DNA from: Chloroflexota bacterium
GTDB taxonomy: Bacteria > Chloroflexota > Dehalococcoidia > Lucifugimonadales > Lucifugimonadaceae
Direction of reading: 5' to 3'
Assembly: GCA_009838175.1 (NCBI GenBank)
Contig: VXSB01000022.1
Coordinates: 10,413-66,728 of the forward strand
DNA length: 56,316 nt
A program made the translations under genes and the position numbers. This document shows positions 55,001 to 56,316 of this stretch, piece after piece. Position 1 is the first letter of the stretch; every line of letters begins with the position of its first letter. Under the pieces are notes generated by a model. It was not told where the DNA came from and made no database searches. It saw nothing but the letters and a program-made list of their open reading frames with translations.

Positions 55001-56148
55001 GACCAGTTCGTCTCCTGTAATGATGGGACGGTGCCGTCGGGGGCTCGCCAGGGGGCGGCGTCTTTGCGCCAAGGGTTGGCTTTGAGCCAGTCTTCGTTCA
55101 TGGCTACGCCTAGGCCGGGGGCGGTTGGGAGTGGGAGGTAGCCGTCTTTTTGTACTGGGAAGCCGCCGATTGTGGCGTCTTGGAACCAAGGGTGGATGCC
55201 GCCTTCTTGGATCATGAAGTTGGGGGTGCAGGCGTCGACGTGGAGGGATGCAATGGTGCAGAAGGGGCCGTAGGGGTTGTGGGGCTGGAAGCCGACGTAG
55301 TGGGCTTCGGCCATCGCTGCGATCTTCTTGAGTTCGAGGATGCCGCCGGCTTGGACGATGTCGGGCTGGATCATCTTCACGATCTGGCGGGCTAGGAGGT
55401 CGGTGTAGTCCCACTTGGTGAGGTGTCGTTCGCCGGTGGCGAGGGGGATGTTGACCTGTTCGGCGACTCGGGCTAGGGCGTCGAGGTTCTGGGGTGGGAC
55501 GGGCTCTTCGTAGACGAAGGGTCGGTAGGGTTCCATGGCGTTGCCGATGCGGATGGCGTCGGCGGGCGCGAGGCGTCCGTGGACTTCGACGAGTAGTTCG
55601 ACGTCGTCGCCGACGGCTTCTCGGACTGCGGCTAGTTTCTGTATGGCGACGCGTTCGGCTTCGATGGGGATGAAGAGTCCGCGGTGGTCGAAGGGGTCGC
55701 CTTTGAGAGCGGTTAGGCCTTGTTCGGTGTGGCGGAGGGCGTTTTCGACGGCTAGTTCGGGGGTTAGGCCGTCCCAGCGTCCGTAGCACCAGATCTTTTC
55801 GCGCATTTTGCCGCCTAGGAGTTCGTAGACGGGGACGCCGAGGGCTTGGCCTTTGATGTCCCAGAGGGCGATCTCGATGCCGGAGATGGCGGAGAGCTGG
55901 ACTACGCCGCCTCGGACGTGGAAGTGGTGGTAGAGGGTCTGCCAGTGCTGCTCGATGCGGTGCGGGTCTTTGCCGATTAGGACTTCGCCGAACTCCTCGA
56001 CCATGGTGGCGACGGCTAGTGGTCCGGCGGTGGCTTCGCCCCAACCGGTGATTCCTTCGTCGGTTTCGACTTTGACGAAGATGTAGTTTCGGGCTTGTCC
56101 GCGGGGTGCGGATGAGGCGGGGATGGCAGTTATGCTAGTGATTTTCAT
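54997..56148 (-). CDS. D-galactonate dehydratase-like enolase-superfamily enzyme
   Basis: 383 residues. Follows the DgoD/mannonate dehydratase layout: capping domain, then Lys149 (ALKGDPF), Glu188-x-His190 (VEVHGR), Glu214 (EEPVPP), Glu240 (GERHL) and His290 (PHNPYGP). In E. coli DgoD the first metal ligand is Asp; here it appears as Glu188, which may alter the site. Likely dehydrates a sugar acid to a 2-keto-3-deoxy acid. The start is one base from the stop of the 2-hydroxyacid dehydrogenase, which suggests one operon. Confidence 0.9.
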   Translation of the reverse strand: MKITSITAIPASSAPRGQARNYIFVKVETDEGITGWGEATAGPLAVATMVEEFGEVLIGKDPHRIEQHWQTLYHHFHVRGGVVQLSAISGIEIALWDIKGQALGVPVYELLGGKMREKIWCYGRWDGLTPELAVENALRHTEQGLTALKGDPFDHRGLFIPIEAERVAIQKLAAVREAVGDDVELLVEVHGRLAPADAIRIGNAMEPYRPFVYEEPVPPQNLDALARVAEQVNIPLATGERHLTKWDYTDLLARQIVKMIQPDIVQAGGILELKKIAAMAEAHYVGFQPHNPYGPFCTIASLHVDACTPNFMIQEGGIHPWFQDATIGGFPVQKDGYLPLPTAPGLGVAMNEDWLKANPWRKDAAPWRAPDGTVPSLQETNWS

Positions 56149-56149
56149 G

Positions 56150-56316
56150 TTAGATGCCTACTCGGCTCCTTCCGAGGACGTCAGGATTGATTAGGTTTTC
56201 GGGGTGGTTGCCGTTTAGGACGCGGAGGGCTTCTTGGGCGGTTCGGCGTTCTAGTTCGATGGTGGAGGCTTGGGAGAAGAAGGCGGGGTTCAAGGTTTCG
56301 AGCGGGGATGTCGTTT
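56150..56316 (-). CDS. D-2-hydroxyacid dehydrogenase C-terminus (5' part beyond window)
   Basis: The last 54 codons before stop 56150-56152, read from the right edge. The end of the frame, with RTAQEALRVLNGNHPENLIN and PDVL, matches the C-terminus of D-isomer-specific 2-hydroxyacid dehydrogenases. N-terminal and NAD-binding parts are outside the window. It lies one base before the start of the enolase-type gene on the same strand, so both probably act on the same sugar-acid or hydroxyacid route. Confidence 0.7.
   Translation of the reverse strand, partial: TTSPLETLNPAFFSQASTIELERRTAQEALRVLNGNHPENLINPDVLGRSRVGI

Overview
The window looks like a chromosomal segment of a Chloroflexota bacterium, most likely a marine or host-associated Dehalococcoidia/SAR202-type lineage. 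This placement is an inference. It rests on Thr-Pro linkers on cell-surface lipoproteins, a futalosine-type menaquinone pathway, several NHL-propeller and enolase-superfamily paralogs, CehA/McbA-type and DUF4432 enzymes, and a tmRNA tag ending GEREVALAAA, which resembles the Dehalococcoides tag as I recall it. Coding density is high and G+C looks moderate. I saw no rRNA, tRNA, CRISPR array, transposase or phage gene.

Layout. 1-8509: a surface-protein island with a GLUG-repeat adhesin cut by the left edge, and two tandem paralogous lipoproteins that join a Thr-Pro stalk, plant-type leucine-rich repeats, a CARDB-like domain and an HExxH metallopeptidase-like domain. The larger one also carries a cyclophilin domain. 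8546-15265: an HpcH/HpaI aldolase, three cytosolic-looking NHL propellers, small membrane or basic proteins, a DinB-like protein, and an AT-rich GHKL-ATPase/PD-(D/E)XK gene that is split by a frame change. 15305-24069: a membrane protein, a PfkB sugar kinase, PyrD, a hypothetical protein, a threonine-dehydratase-like enzyme, and three tandem MFS exporters flanked by palindromic repeats. 24148-35751: mutL, then menaquinone genes in two blocks, mqnP-ubiX-ubiD and mqnE-mqnA-mqnC-GNAT-mqnD, separated by two minus-strand genes (ACT protein and PLP decarboxylase). 35814-41406: a winged-helix-like protein, a rhomboid protease, two tandem methyltransferases, the tmRNA gene ssrA, a YgjP-type metallopeptidase and a DMT transporter. 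41515-56316: an apparent carbohydrate or sugar-acid catabolic region with two DUF4432 proteins, two zinc alcohol dehydrogenases, two enolase-superfamily dehydratases, a CehA/McbA-type PHP hydrolase, a cytochrome c lipoprotein, an aldo/keto reductase, a sodium:solute symporter, an amidohydrolase and the end of a D-2-hydroxyacid dehydrogenase.

How the genes work together. MqnA (chorismate dehydration), MqnE (aminofutalosine synthesis), MqnC (cyclisation), MqnD (1,4-dihydroxy-6-naphthoate release), MqnP (prenylation) and UbiX/UbiD (prenyl-FMN-dependent decarboxylation) cover most of a menaquinone route. The nucleosidase step (MqnB or MTAN) is not in the window. PyrD, a quinone-dependent class 2 enzyme, and the cytochrome c fit a respiratory organism. 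The 41.5-56.3 kb region reads as uptake (symporter), anomer handling (DUF4432), oxidation (ADH, AKR), dehydration (enolases) and further cleavage; its substrate cannot be told from sequence.

The items most worth a second look are the cyclophilin-LRR-metallopeptidase lipoprotein pair, the broken GHKL/nuclease gene and the duplicated DUF4432/ADH catabolic region.
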